From the NCBI GenBank assembly GCA_044377735.1, contig JBILYK010000023.1, positions 1 to 40,694 on the forward strand: a stretch of DNA of 40,694 bases, read 5' to 3'. The notes below the pieces were generated by a model. That model was not told the origin of the DNA. It worked only from the letters and a program-made list of their open reading frames with translations, and did not search any database. This stretch comes from Tabrizicola_A sp044377735 (GTDB lineage Bacteria; Pseudomonadota; Alphaproteobacteria; Rhodobacterales; Rhodobacteraceae). Below are positions 6,524-14,523 of this stretch, one piece after another. Made by a program: the position numbers and the translations under genes. How positions within the stretch are numbered: the first letter of the stretch is position 1; each line of letters opens with the position of its first letter.

Positions 6524-7791
6524 CAGGCCGCCAACCTCTGCGATTTCAGCGCTGCGAAGGTCTCGCCGGTTTCCGACAGCACGGCCTCCTCGCCGGTGAA
6601 AGCCTGCCAGCGCTCGATGGCCACATCAACGTAGACCGGGTTCAGCTCCACCCCGTAACACAGACGCCCAGTCGTCTCGGCCGCGATCAGCGTGGTGCCG
6701 GAGCCCATGAAGGGCTCGTAGACGGCCTGGCCGGGGCTCGAGTTGTTCAAGATCGGGCGGCGCATGCATTCGACGGGTTTCTGCGTCCCGTGAACCGTGG
6801 CTGCATCCTGGTCCTTGTTGGCAATCTGCCAGAGCGTGGTCTGTTTGCGATCACCTGCCCAGTGGCCCTTACCCTTGGCCCGCACCGCATACCAGCAGGG
6901 CTCGTGCTGCCAGTGATAATCCCCACGGCTTAGCACCAGCCGATCCTTGGCCCAGATGATCTGGGAGCGGATGGCGAAGCCCGCGGCGATCAGGCTGTCC
7001 GCAACCGTGGCCGCATGCAGCGCACCGTGCCAGATGTAGGCGACATCGCCGGGGAAGAGCGACCAGGCCTCACGCCAGTCGGCGCGGTCGTCATTCAGCA
7101 CCTTGCCCGTGCGTTTTGTCTTTGCAGCTCCGACTTGGTTGCGCCAGCTGGGATCATATTCCACCCCATAGGGTGGGTCAGTCACCATCAGGAGGGGCTT
7201 CACGCCGCCAAGCAGTCTCCCAACAACATCTGCGCTGGTACTGTCCCCGCAGATCAACCGATGCGAACCCAGCTGCCAGAGGTCACCCGCTACCGACACC
7301 GGGGTAACCGAGGGCTCGGGGATGTCGTCCTCGCCCTCTATCGCCCCGCCGTTCGCGTCATCGCCACCTTGCGCTGCGTTCAGCAGCCCCTCGAGGAACG
7401 CGTCGGAGAAGCCTAGCAGGTCCGTGTCAAAGCCCAGCGCCTGCAGGTCGATCACTTCCAGACCCAGATTGAGCTCATCCCACTCCGCCATATCTGCGAG
7501 GCTGTTGTCCGACATGCGCAGGGCGCGGCGATGATCCTCATCGAGGTGCGACAGCCGAAGGACAGGGATCTTGCTCAGGCCAAGCTGCGTCGCCGCCATT
7601 ATGCGGCCATGCCCTGCGATCAACTCACCGTCGTCTGAGATCAGGCATGGCATGGTCCAGCCGAACTTGACCATGTTGGCTGCCAAGACCGCGATCTGAT
7701 TGTCGCTGTGTAAGCGCGCATTGCGGGCATAGGGCCGCAAGCGTTCGATCGGCCAGAGTTCAATCTGGCTCGGCATGAATGGGAGATCCAT
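6523..7791 (-). CDS. ParB-like nuclease domain / DNA N4- or N6-methyltransferase fusion
   Basis: About 420 residues in two domains. Residues ~10-110 are ParB/Srx-like (IELWPIERLRPYARNARLHS, DDGELIAGHGRIMAATQLGL, IPVLRLSHLDEDHRRALRMS). From ~200 on there is a beta-class amino-methyltransferase with the catalytic motif TDPPYGVEYD, the DYHWQHEPCWYAVRAKG region and the SAM motif EPFMGSGTTLIAAETTGRL near the C-terminus (motif IV before motif I). Such fusions are common in alphaproteobacterial prophages and protect phage DNA. Starts at 7833 (GTG), 7791 and 7776 are all possible; none has a strong ribosome site. No restriction partner is adjacent, so it is an orphan methylase. Confidence 0.88.
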   Translation of the reverse strand: MDLPFMPSQIELWPIERLRPYARNARLHSDNQIAVLAANMVKFGWTMPCLISDDGELIAGHGRIMAATQLGLSKIPVLRLSHLDEDHRRALRMSDNSLADMAEWDELNLGLEVIDLQALGFDTDLLGFSDAFLEGLLNAAQGGDDANGGAIEGEDDIPEPSVTPVSVAGDLWQLGSHRLICGDSTSADVVGRLLGGVKPLLMVTDPPYGVEYDPSWRNQVGAAKTKRTGKVLNDDRADWREAWSLFPGDVAYIWHGALHAATVADSLIAAGFAIRSQIIWAKDRLVLSRGDYHWQHEPCWYAVRAKGKGHWAGDRKQTTLWQIANKDQDAATVHGTQKPVECMRRPILNNSSPGQAVYEPFMGSGTTLIAAETTGRLCYGVELNPVYVDVAIERWQAFTGEEAVLSETGETFAALKSQRLAA

Positions 7792-7833
7792 AGGGCAGGG
7801 CTCGCATTGGCGTGCGCAGGGACCCGTGGCCAC

Positions 7834-8452
7834 CCATGGGCGCCAGGACTTGCAATCCGCGATGTCAGGAAAACAAAACGCCCGCGAGGGTCTCCTCCGG
7901 GCGCAATTCTGCGATGATCAAGGGGTACGTCAATGGGGGCAGCTTTGTCAAACCGTTTTTTGACTTTGAATCAATGCCTTCTGGGCGTCTAGGCGAAGGT
8001 GGCTTCCTGGAGTGGCTTCCGCAGGCCCTGGATTCCTCTGGGTGGATTCCCTGGATTCTAACCGGGATCCACCTTTCCCTGAGCGCTGGTTGCGCAAACC
8101 CCTGAAAATGAGTCGAAATCTCAGCCGAGCCGGCGCAGGTGGCTTCTGGGTGGATTCCCCGGTGAAAAGGCCAGACGCTAGAAAAGTCCCGTGCTGAGCC
8201 CCCCCGTATACGCAAAGGGCCGGGGAGGAACCATGCCGGGGGGTGTTGAAAGCCAAGGTCTGGCTCGATGAATTGAAAATTTTCCCATATGTTCTCTTTC
8301 TAAGCTCGGGCATTTGGCTCAGGGATCGAGCAATCCAAGGTGGTGAGCCAAATAAAATACCTTTTATATTTAATGACTTAACGATAATTCAGGGGCCGTT
8401 TGGACTGCCTGTTTGGATCACTGCTCATGGATAGGCGCGCAAGCGAACCAAA
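7834..8452. other. Non-coding spacer with short direct repeats
   Basis: No convincing gene. The left part is GC-rich and repetitive: AGGTGGCTTC occurs at 7997-8006 and 8137-8146, and CTGGGTGGATTCCC at 8038-8051 and 8146-8159, with further TGGATTC copies between, as in a decayed tandem duplication. From about 8270 the sequence turns AT-rich (ATTTAATGACTTAACG near 8369). Open frames on both strands here have repetitive or low-complexity translations and no ribosome sites. Confidence 0.4.
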
Positions 8453-10141
8453 TCATGGAGTGCTGTAGTGAGTGCCGCGCCGGATACCTTGAGACAGCAA
8501 CCGGCCTGATTTAATCAACTCCGCAATGCTGCGCTTGATCTGGGTGCGAGGGATTTCCGCCCCTACACGTGCATGGATATCACTGATCTGCGAACGAGGG
8601 TAGCGCCGGACATCTTCCTCGATCAATGCCGCGAGGCGATGGGGCTCGATGCGCTTCAGGGTCGTCGCGACAGCCGCGAAGTTAAGAGTTTGCAACAGCA
8701 TCGGGTCGACGAAGTACTTGGTGGCTTGAGTCTTGCCAGAACTCTTGACCAGCCCCCAATCAACGACGCGCTTAATCCATGGCTGAAGCGCGTCGATGGC
8801 CTTCAGTTCGAGGGTGGCGCAAAGTTCCCGGGCCGTCAGGGCATCGCTTTGAGCGAGCAAACCGAGTGCGATCCGCTCCCGCTGAGTCAGTTGGAAGGTC
8901 TCATCAGCTTTGGCAATGAAGTCTATGACCTCTGGCTTGAGGATTCTCCGACGGACAACGACTGTGACACTGTCCGCACCTTCGCTAATGACCGGTGCAG
9001 GGCGGCCCTGTGAGAGGAGCACCTCATAGATGCGGTCGAACCCGCTACCCTCGCGCTCCATCAGCTTCAGATCGTGGAACAGCCGAGCCAAGTGCTCGTT
9101 GCGACGCACCGTAGTGTGAAGGACAGTCTGGGGTGTCACTCCCAACGGCAGCTGGCCAGGATTAGTGATTTCAAGCCGGTCAGGGTGAAGATTTAGGAAA
9201 ATGTCGCCGCGCTGAGTATATGGGCGATGGACCACTGCGTTCACCAGCAGTTCCCGCACAACGACTTCGTCGAATGCTGGAACATGCTGTCGAAACAACC
9301 CATCCGGCAGTTCATAACGCTCCCGAAAATCAGGAACCTCCCGCCAAACAGCGCCGACGAGTTCCATTGGGCTGAGAGTATGATCGTCCCAGACGATCTT
9401 ATTCACCTTTTGCCCGGTTTCATCGAACTTGATGAACTGGACAACCGGCGCGCTGCCAAGCTTGGCCCGCCCCGATTGCGTACCAAGGCAAAGGACGCCG
9501 AGGTTCGTAAGGAAATTCCCGTCAGCAAGCAGATAATGATCGAGCAACTCCTCAGGCGTCTTTTCCATGACAGAAGGCTTCACACGATCTGACGCGCGCA
9601 GATCTGCCAAAAGGCGGCCGAACTTCTTTGAGTCCACCAAAGAACGCCCAATTCTAAGAGTAGTCTGGGTTTCCCATGGAACCGCAGACCGCTCGCTGGC
9701 AAGGCGCATGACATCATCACCCGTGACCGGTCTGCTTTCGTCTCCGACCCGAATGAAATATCTGCCGTCGCTGGTTGAGGCCACGCCGGTCGCTCGTGGT
9801 ATGGTCAACTCGATGAACTCAGCCCCTGTTTCCGAAGCTACTACCTCGGTTAAGGCCGTGATGCCGACCGTCACTTCACCTATTCGCTTTCGGATCATAT
9901 CCGAGAGGCCAGCTGGTATCTTCTGTCCTTCCGGTGGCTGATCCGCGCCATCCTCAATGCCAATGACCAGCTTTCCTCCAACGGAGTTCGCAAAAGCGAC
10001 GCAGTCCTTGGCCAGTTCTTTCCAATCGGCGGTTTTGCCGATGACGACCCGCAGCGACTTTTGATCCCTGATCTGACCTTCCAGGCTCAAGCGAATGCCT
10101 CGTGCTTTACGGCCGGGGCTGTTCCCGACATATGTTTCCAA
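8453..10141 (-). CDS. AlbA_2 (Schlafen-type) domain / HATPase-like regulator
   Basis: 562 residues. Residues ~36-130 are an AlbA_2 domain: TADWKELAKDCVAFANSVGG then KLVIGIEDGADQPPEGQK and the DGRYFIRVGDESRPV strand. In the middle FDEVVVRELLVNAVVHRPYT and DRLEITNPGQLPLGVT are the N-box and G-like parts of an ATP-binding HATPase_c_4 domain, followed by helical winged-helix parts to the end. Families of this build are annotated as ATP-binding transcriptional regulators, and several occur in phage-defence islands; defence here is only inferred. The frame opens at a TTG (10141) with a weak ribosome site, so the start is uncertain, but the AlbA_2 part requires a start upstream of about 10040. Confidence 0.82.
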   Translation of the reverse strand: METYVGNSPGRKARGIRLSLEGQIRDQKSLRVVIGKTADWKELAKDCVAFANSVGGKLVIGIEDGADQPPEGQKIPAGLSDMIRKRIGEVTVGITALTEVVASETGAEFIELTIPRATGVASTSDGRYFIRVGDESRPVTGDDVMRLASERSAVPWETQTTLRIGRSLVDSKKFGRLLADLRASDRVKPSVMEKTPEELLDHYLLADGNFLTNLGVLCLGTQSGRAKLGSAPVVQFIKFDETGQKVNKIVWDDHTLSPMELVGAVWREVPDFRERYELPDGLFRQHVPAFDEVVVRELLVNAVVHRPYTQRGDIFLNLHPDRLEITNPGQLPLGVTPQTVLHTTVRRNEHLARLFHDLKLMEREGSGFDRIYEVLLSQGRPAPVISEGADSVTVVVRRRILKPEVIDFIAKADETFQLTQRERIALGLLAQSDALTARELCATLELKAIDALQPWIKRVVDWGLVKSSGKTQATKYFVDPMLLQTLNFAAVATTLKRIEPHRLAALIEEDVRRYPRSQISDIHARVGAEIPRTQIKRSIAELIKSGRLLSQGIRRGTHYSTP

Positions 10142-10224
10142 ACAATATCATGCACTTTGGCAGCCTCGAATGTGATGTTCCATGCCCATGCTTCCAAGCC
10201 GTCTGCGGCGTTGATATCATTCAC
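10087..10224 (-). CDS. Possible small ORF (45 aa), GTG start
   Basis: Reads VNDINAADGLEAWAWNITFE, then AAKVHDIVWKHMSGT to a stop at 10087. Its GTG overlaps the stop of the next upstream small frame (GTGA), which would be a coupled arrangement. Against it: it overlaps the first 18 codons of the AlbA_2 gene as drawn and I recognise no family. Either this is real and the AlbA_2 gene starts a little later, or it is chance. Confidence 0.25.
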   Translation of the reverse strand: MNDINAADGLEAWAWNITFEAAKVHDIVWKHMSGTAPAVKHEAFA

Positions 10225-10391
10225 CCACTCAGCCGGGGTGCACCGAAATTGGCCTTGTTTTGTGCCCCGTCAATCTCGCGCGCAAGCATCGCGCCATTCC
10301 CCAGGCGCACAATGAAACCCGACGCGTGCCACCGTCGCACTCGATATTCAGGAATATGGGCAAGGACAAGACCACCCAGGCAAACGGACAT
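10221..10391 (-). CDS. Possible small ORF (56 aa)
   Basis: Starts MSVCLGGLVLAHIPEYRVRR, then WHASGFIVRLGNGAMLA and REIDGAQNKANFGAP. A GAAGG lies six bases before the ATG, a reasonable ribosome site, and the stop overlaps a GTG start. No domain recognised. It would be first in a minus-strand unit leading into the AlbA_2 gene. The evidence is only the ribosome site and the overlap. Confidence 0.25.
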   Translation of the reverse strand: MSVCLGGLVLAHIPEYRVRRWHASGFIVRLGNGAMLAREIDGAQNKANFGAPRLSG

Positions 10392-10681
10392 TTGGGACCT
10401 TCGGGAACATCAGCTACTTGGGCAACGCTAACGAATTTTCGACTGAATTACATCCCAAGATGATCGTGATCGGTGAATGTTGGCCTCTTATGAGGCCATG
10501 GTTCATGGTCAATGCGCAGCGTGCCACTAGAAAATTCGGCAGCAGGATCGTTGCACATAGTCTGCAAGTCGACGAGCTGGCGCTGCCTGACCGTCCAGCG
10601 GCTGAGCCAACTGATTGGACAAATCTCTAGGTCCGTGCAAACTGTTTCTGCGCCCATGCAAGCTTTGCAAGACCACTCGAA

Positions 10682-11347
10682 ATGAGATTTGCCCTCCACA
10701 ATAATTCCAGAATTGAAGCCACACCCCAAGCGCGAGGTTTATGCCCTGGATGCGGTGCAGAACTTGTCGCGAAGTGCGGCAACATCAAAGTTTGGCACTG
10801 GGCGCATACGGGGCAGCGGCACTGTGACAATTGGTGGGAGAACGAAACCGAATGGCACCGCGAATGGAAGAACAATTTTCCCACTGACTGGCAAGAAATC
10901 CCTGCACGCGACACGACAGGCGAGCTTCACATCGCCGATATCAAAACGCCGCACGGCCTGGTCGTCGAGTTTCAGCACTCTCATCTCAAGTCCGAAGAAG
11001 CCCTAAAGCGAACCGCGTTCCATAAAAATATCATTTGGGTCGTCGACGCCATGCGCCGAAAGACTGACGCTAACCAGTTTATGCGGGTCAAGTTTGAGGG
11101 GATGCGGCATGACACGAAAGACGGTGTCGTCGATCAACTCTGGCTTTACTCGGCGCGACTGCTCAAAGAGTGGACCGTAGTCGGCGTCATGACGGCATTC
11201 GATTTTGGTGGCGATAACGTGTGGTTACTTCGGCGCGTACATTCAGATTGGATCTATGGGTTCGACTATCCCAAATCCAAACTGATCAAGCACATAGCTG
11301 AGGACAACCCATTTCCTGACGTTCTATTCGGCAACACAAGACGTTAA
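10682..11347 (+). CDS. CoiA-like nuclease-family protein
   Basis: 221 residues. The N-terminus has a treble-clef zinc site with CPGCGAELVAKCG followed by VWHWAHTGQRHCDNWWENET, the hallmark of competence protein CoiA-like proteins. The middle carries ELHIADIKTPHGLVVEFQHS and HLKSEEALKRTAFHKNIIWV VD, which fits the D...ExQ core of the PD-(D/E)XK nuclease fold used by that family. CoiA acts in DNA uptake/recombination in Gram-positives; in proteobacterial islands the relatives have no settled role and are sometimes defence cargo. It stands alone on the plus strand between minus-strand phage genes and has a lower GC look than its neighbours, so it was probably acquired. Confidence 0.78.
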   Translation: MRFALHNNSRIEATPQARGLCPGCGAELVAKCGNIKVWHWAHTGQRHCDNWWENETEWHREWKNNFPTDWQEIPARDTTGELHIADIKTPHGLVVEFQHSHLKSEEALKRTAFHKNIIWVVDAMRRKTDANQFMRVKFEGMRHDTKDGVVDQLWLYSARLLKEWTVVGVMTAFDFGGDNVWLLRRVHSDWIYGFDYPKSKLIKHIAEDNPFPDVLFGNTRR

Positions 11348-12018
11348 CGTTTTCCCCAGGGCCGGGCCTTCGGCAGTGTCGCCGTTACCTCAGTTTCTTT
11401 CACCATCCCGCCGGAGATCAACCCGTCCCTCACCCAGCCAAGCGCCCTGCACCAATCTGTATATGAACGCCGCGCAGCTTCGATCTGCTGCGGATGTGGC
11501 GAAAACGTCACCGGGCATGCCAGCACCTCCACCGTTCGCCACTTCCCGCGCGACAAGACGCGCTCGGTCCCAACTACGAAGGTGGTGGCCCGCTCCCCAT
11601 GCTGGTTGCGCTTTACTTCTACCGGCACACAACGCGGCACCGCCCCCGGCATCCAGTCCGGCGTAAGCCCAGCGCGGGCAAGTTCGGCCACTCGGATGGC
11701 CATGCGCTTTCCGCCGAGGCTGTCCGGCATTCCGGCAACGGTTGCTGCAATGACCTCGGCGTCCTCGTGGGTGTAGCTGCCGATCTTATACTGCCCGCCA
11801 TCAACCTTGCAGCCAAGGACCGCGCGTTGCAGCAGGACGTATTCGAGGCCAAAGCCAAACCCGTGCTCTCGCTCGGGATCGGGAGGCTCGGGTAACTCAA
11901 GTTGGGCATGCTCAACGCGGAAGGCCCATTCCAGCGCCTGCTGAACCGACATGGACCGCTTCGGGCGGCCCAACCCCACACGCCCAACGCGCGCATGCAA
12001 ATTGCGATCGTGTTTCAT
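11344..12018 (-). CDS. Phage-associated conserved hypothetical protein (224 aa)
   Basis: Begins MKHDRNLHARVGRVGLGRPK and RSMSVQQALEWAFRVEHAQL, then ELPEPPDPEREHGFGFGLEY, GGKRMAIRVAELARAGLTPD and RRSYTDWCRALGWVRDGLIS. Soluble, rich in charged helices; no domain identified. Its start overlaps the stop of the gene upstream (ATGA), a pair I regard as the early part of the late operon of this prophage type, ahead of the methyltransferase and terminases. Its stop overlaps by four bases the convergent stop of the CoiA-like gene. Confidence 0.65.
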   Translation of the reverse strand: MKHDRNLHARVGRVGLGRPKRSMSVQQALEWAFRVEHAQLELPEPPDPEREHGFGFGLEYVLLQRAVLGCKVDGGQYKIGSYTHEDAEVIAATVAGMPDSLGGKRMAIRVAELARAGLTPDWMPGAVPRCVPVEVKRNQHGERATTFVVGTERVLSRGKWRTVEVLACPVTFSPHPQQIEAARRSYTDWCRALGWVRDGLISGGMVKETEVTATLPKARPWGKR

Positions 12019-12461
12019 CGGATGCCCCGCTCACGGAGGCGCTCGGCCGTCACCAGCCCACGGGCAAGCATGGCGTCGCGCATGGAGTTCGAGATCGCGC
12101 TGACGGGCACGTAGCGATCAGAATTGACCATCTCGGCGTAGAAGACCGGCAGATCAGTGATCGGACGGGTTTCCTGCGCCGCGGCCGCCTTCGGCTTGTG
12201 CCGTTTTAGCGAGGCCGCATCCGCCTTGCGTTGTGCGGCGCGCTGCATGACCCGGTCCAGCGCCTTGGGTCCATCAGGAGGTTCGGGGTGTTCCTGCCGT
12301 GACGCCTCTGCCACCTCGAGGATGTCGGCCTCGCTCAGCCCTAGGTCGGTCTGCCAGCGCCGAACATGCTCCCGGGGTGGCCAGCCCTGCCACCAGCCGG
12401 GCAGGGGCCCGTCAGGATCAAAGCCCAGCGCCGAGAGCAGCGATCTGAACAACAGTGTCAG
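12015..12461 (-). pseudogene. Phage hypothetical protein, 5' part lost or out of frame
   Basis: From about 12461 down, the frame reads LTLLFRSLLSALGFDPDGPL, PGWWQGWPPREHVRRWQTDL, GLSEADILEVAEASRQEHPE and ends MLARGLVTAERLRERGIR, overlapping the next gene by four bases. Upstream of 12461 what looks like its 5' part (VEDMQRRRWEGQTDLLAFCQ, DQLQV) lies in another frame and meets a stop, while the open frame itself runs back into an unrelated AbiEii remnant. So a frameshift or joint lies near 12461. The annotated open frame from 12692 is a chimera and is not a real gene start. Confidence 0.5.
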
Positions 12462-12593
12462 ACCTGAAGCTGGTCCTGACAGAAGGCGAGGAGGTCGGTC
12501 TGTCCTTCCCACCGTCGGCGCTGCATGTCTTCGACGGGCCAAGCGGGCGCAGCCTTGTGCGGGCTGGGGCAACAAGAGAGGGTCAGGCACCCT

Positions 12594-12862
12594 GCATTTT
12601 GGTTCAAGCCAAGACCATATCTCCGAAGTGACCTCCCCGAGCGGCCGTCCTTCGAGGGCCGTGCCATCCGAGTAGGCCCGCCATTGAGTCATCTTTGCCG
12701 GATCGGTCGAGAACTCCTCCGACAGGCCGACCGGGCAGTGGGCCGGAACAATCGTATCGCGTCGGGCGAAGGCCCTCGGATCGCAGCCGCCAGGTCGCTA
12801 GCATCGATGTCGAAGAGTTTCGGCAGAGTCCACAGATCATACCCGTATCACGAGATGTGGCT
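12594..12862 (-). pseudogene. AbiEii-type nucleotidyltransferase toxin, C-terminal remnant
   Basis: Three frame pieces in order spell the AbiEii/AbiGii toxin C-terminus: YDLWTLPKLFDIDASDLAAA IR (with the family's Y-D-L-W), then after a frameshift AFARRDTIVPAHCPVGLSEE, FSTDPAKMTQWRAYSDGTAL and GEVTSEIWSWLEP. The family is a type IV toxin that modifies tRNA with nucleotides. The N-terminal catalytic domain with the GSxxxD-type motif and the partner antitoxin AbiEi are both missing. It lies directly after the ParD antitoxin gene, in the place of its expected toxin, and before a damaged phage gene. Confidence 0.55.
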
Positions 12863-12871
12863 AAATCTTCA

Positions 12872-13126
12872 TCAGCGGTTCCGTGCGGTCACCTCCGCGG
12901 CAAAGGATGCATGGTAGCCGGATTCTGGTGCACCGAACCCCGCCGCCAATTCCGCATGCATCTGCTTGATCGCTGTGGCATCGCTGCACGCCTTGTCGCG
13001 CCGGATCAGCTCTTCAAAATAGGCACTGATAGATCGATAGGGGGCAGCGTCGTGCACCATCGACGTCAGGAACTCGCGCAGGTCTTCAGAGATATGCACC
13101 GTTATCGTTGTGGTTCGAGCCATCAT
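12872..13126 (-). CDS. ParD-family antitoxin without a toxin
   Basis: 84 residues with the ribbon-helix-helix start ARTTTITVHISEDLREFLTS and YRSISAYFEELIRRDKACSD, then a tail ELAAGFGAPESGYHASFAAE suited to toxin binding. It fits the type II ParD/CopG family. A ParE toxin gene should follow immediately, but the next sequence is an AbiEii remnant, so this antitoxin is an orphan. GGGAGAG precedes two consecutive ATG codons (13126, 13123); either could be used. A palindrome just upstream may be its own operator. Confidence 0.78.
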   Translation of the reverse strand: MMARTTTITVHISEDLREFLTSMVHDAAPYRSISAYFEELIRRDKACSDATAIKQMHAELAAGFGAPESGYHASFAAEVTARNR

Positions 13127-13133
13127 CGTCTCT

Positions 13134-13144
13134 CCCTACTAGGG
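13134..13144. promoter_or_regulatory. Palindrome, possible ParD operator
   Basis: CCCTACTAGGG is a perfect 11-base palindrome centred ten to fifteen bases upstream of the parD start codon. ParD-type antitoxins autorepress by binding such short dyads. It also overlaps the putative ribosome site region, so it could block translation or transcription. Function inferred only from position and symmetry. Confidence 0.35.
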
Positions 13145-13307
13145 AACCGGCAGACACCAAGAACGAAGTGCAAAGCCCAGTTTGCGTCTGAAGCAACTCA
13201 GAATGGCCGCTTCGCTGTCAGATGGCTGCGGATTCAGCCGCGAAACTTTGTGCTTTGCCAAACCCATAACGTCATACAACCGTAACGAAGGAGAGGTATC
13301 AATTCAG

Positions 13308-13319
13308 TCATTCGAATGA
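13308..13319. promoter_or_regulatory. Candidate PhnF operator O1
   Basis: TCATTCGAATGA is a perfect 12-base palindrome, 18 bases before the phnF ATG. Close relatives are found only in front of the other two transcription units of the locus (26939-26954 and 27267-27278). HutC/PhnF-type GntR regulators bind dyads of this size and repress until an organophosphorus ligand binds the UTRA domain. Position between promoter and start fits repression of phnF itself. Confidence 0.6.
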
Positions 13320-13337
13320 ATTTGCGGGTTGGACGAG

Positions 13338-14087
13338 ATGGGGCACGACAACTGGAAGATCATTCGTGATCGCATCTCGGCGGACATTTCTGCCGGACAG
13401 CTTGAGCCGGGTGCGCAACTGCCGACCGAGTCCCAGCTTTGCCAGACGTTTCAAGCGGGGCGCCACTCCGTGCGCCGCGCGGTGGCGGCTTTGGCCGTTG
13501 AAGGCAAGCTGCGTGTCGAACAGGGGCGCGGCACCTTTGTGCAAGTGGCCCCGCTTATCAGTTATCATATCGGGCGACGTACCCGGTTCCGGCAGAATCT
13601 GCTGGAACAGGGGATAGCACCTGCAGGCGAGCAGCTTGCCGATGATATTGTATCTGCCTCGGCGCGGGTGGCGGCAGAGCTTGGCCTTGTTGAAGGCAGC
13701 CCTGTTCATCGCCTGTTGCGCCGGGGACTGGCGGACGGAGTTCCGATCAGCATCGGGCTGTCCTACCACTGCGCAATCCGTTTTCCCGAACTTGGCGCAA
13801 AACGCATCGGCGGCGCATCGGTGACCGACATCTACCGCAGCCACGGCATCACCGACTATTTTCGCAAGCGCACCATCGTCTTTGCCCGCCGCCCGGACAC
13901 CGAAGAGGCCGGTCTTTTGATGCAGCACCCCGATCAGCCGGTGATGGTGCTTCAAAAGACCGACGTGGACGCCGCGGGCCAGCCAATCGGTTATTCCGAG
14001 GCTGTATGGGCTGCCGACCGGGTGCAATTTTCCTTTGACAGTCAGGATGAGGGCGAAGATGCCCCGGAAAGTGCTCCCAATGTTTGA
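13338..14087 (+). CDS. phnF: GntR/HutC-family regulator PhnF
   Basis: About 249 residues: an N-terminal winged helix (IIRDRISADISAGQLEPGAQ, LPTESQLCQTFQAGRHSVRR, AVAALAVEGKLRVEQGRGTF) and from ~95 on a UTRA ligand domain (PVHRLLRRGLADGVPISIGL, TDIYRSHGITDYFRKRTIVF, GQPIGYSEAVWAADRVQFSF). This is the PhnF type that controls phosphonate operons. ATG at 13338 used; a TTG at 13329 would add three residues. It is first in the operon and overlaps phnG by eight bases. The palindrome O1 directly upstream and its relatives before the two other units suggest that it controls all three. Confidence 0.9.
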   Translation: MGHDNWKIIRDRISADISAGQLEPGAQLPTESQLCQTFQAGRHSVRRAVAALAVEGKLRVEQGRGTFVQVAPLISYHIGRRTRFRQNLLEQGIAPAGEQLADDIVSASARVAAELGLVEGSPVHRLLRRGLADGVPISIGLSYHCAIRFPELGAKRIGGASVTDIYRSHGITDYFRKRTIVFARRPDTEEAGLLMQHPDQPVMVLQKTDVDAAGQPIGYSEAVWAADRVQFSFDSQDEGEDAPESAPNV

Positions 14088-14523
14088 CCAAGGCAACGAT
14101 CCTGCCCAGCCATTTGACCATGCTCGACTTCTGGACATACTCGCCCGCGCTGATGCAGACCGACTTGCCGCGCTGGCCGAAGGAGTGCTTCCTTCGCTCG
14201 GCCCGGTCGAGGTGGTCCAAAGCCGCACTGGCCTTGCAATGCTGCCGATGCGCGACACGGTGCAGGGCACCGATTTTCATTTGGGCGAGGTGCTGGTGGC
14301 CGAGGCGCATATCCGTGCGGCTGGGACCGAAGGCTATGGCATGATCGTGGGCCGCGATCTGAACCGCGCGATGGCGATGGCCGTGGTCGATGCGGCGGCG
14401 GTTTTGGGCCAGACGCCAGATATCCGCGCATTCTTGCACCGCGAGGCCGCCGAGCAGGCTGCAACCGACACCGCCCGCCTGCGCGAGGTTGAAGCCACCC
14501 GCGTCGATATGGAGACGTTTTGA
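14080..14523 (+). CDS. phnG: C-P lyase core subunit PhnG
   Basis: 147 residues from the ATG at 14080, behind GGAAAG: FDHARLLDILARADADRLAA, GPVEVVQSRTGLAMLPMRDT, FHLGEVLVAEAHIRAAGTEG and YGMIVGRDLNRAMAMAVVDA, all PhnG signatures. PhnG is a structural subunit of the PhnGHIJ core complex, needed with PhnI, H and L to attach the phosphonate to ribose triphosphate from ATP. Usual length is about 150. It overlaps phnF at the front and phnH at the back (TGATG), so a fixed ratio by coupled translation is likely. Nothing in it looks damaged. Confidence 0.92.
   Translation: MFDQGNDPAQPFDHARLLDILARADADRLAALAEGVLPSLGPVEVVQSRTGLAMLPMRDTVQGTDFHLGEVLVAEAHIRAAGTEGYGMIVGRDLNRAMAMAVVDAAAVLGQTPDIRAFLHREAAEQAATDTARLREVEATRVDMETF

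Noticed and set aside
8243..8434. 63-codon plus frame (MLKAKVWLDELKIFPYVL...) in the spacer
   Set aside because: Codon use and composition unlike genes nearby, no ribosome site, no known family.
13308..14270. Minus-strand frame of 320 codons over phnF
   Set aside because: Antisense to phnF with low-complexity composition; no start signal.
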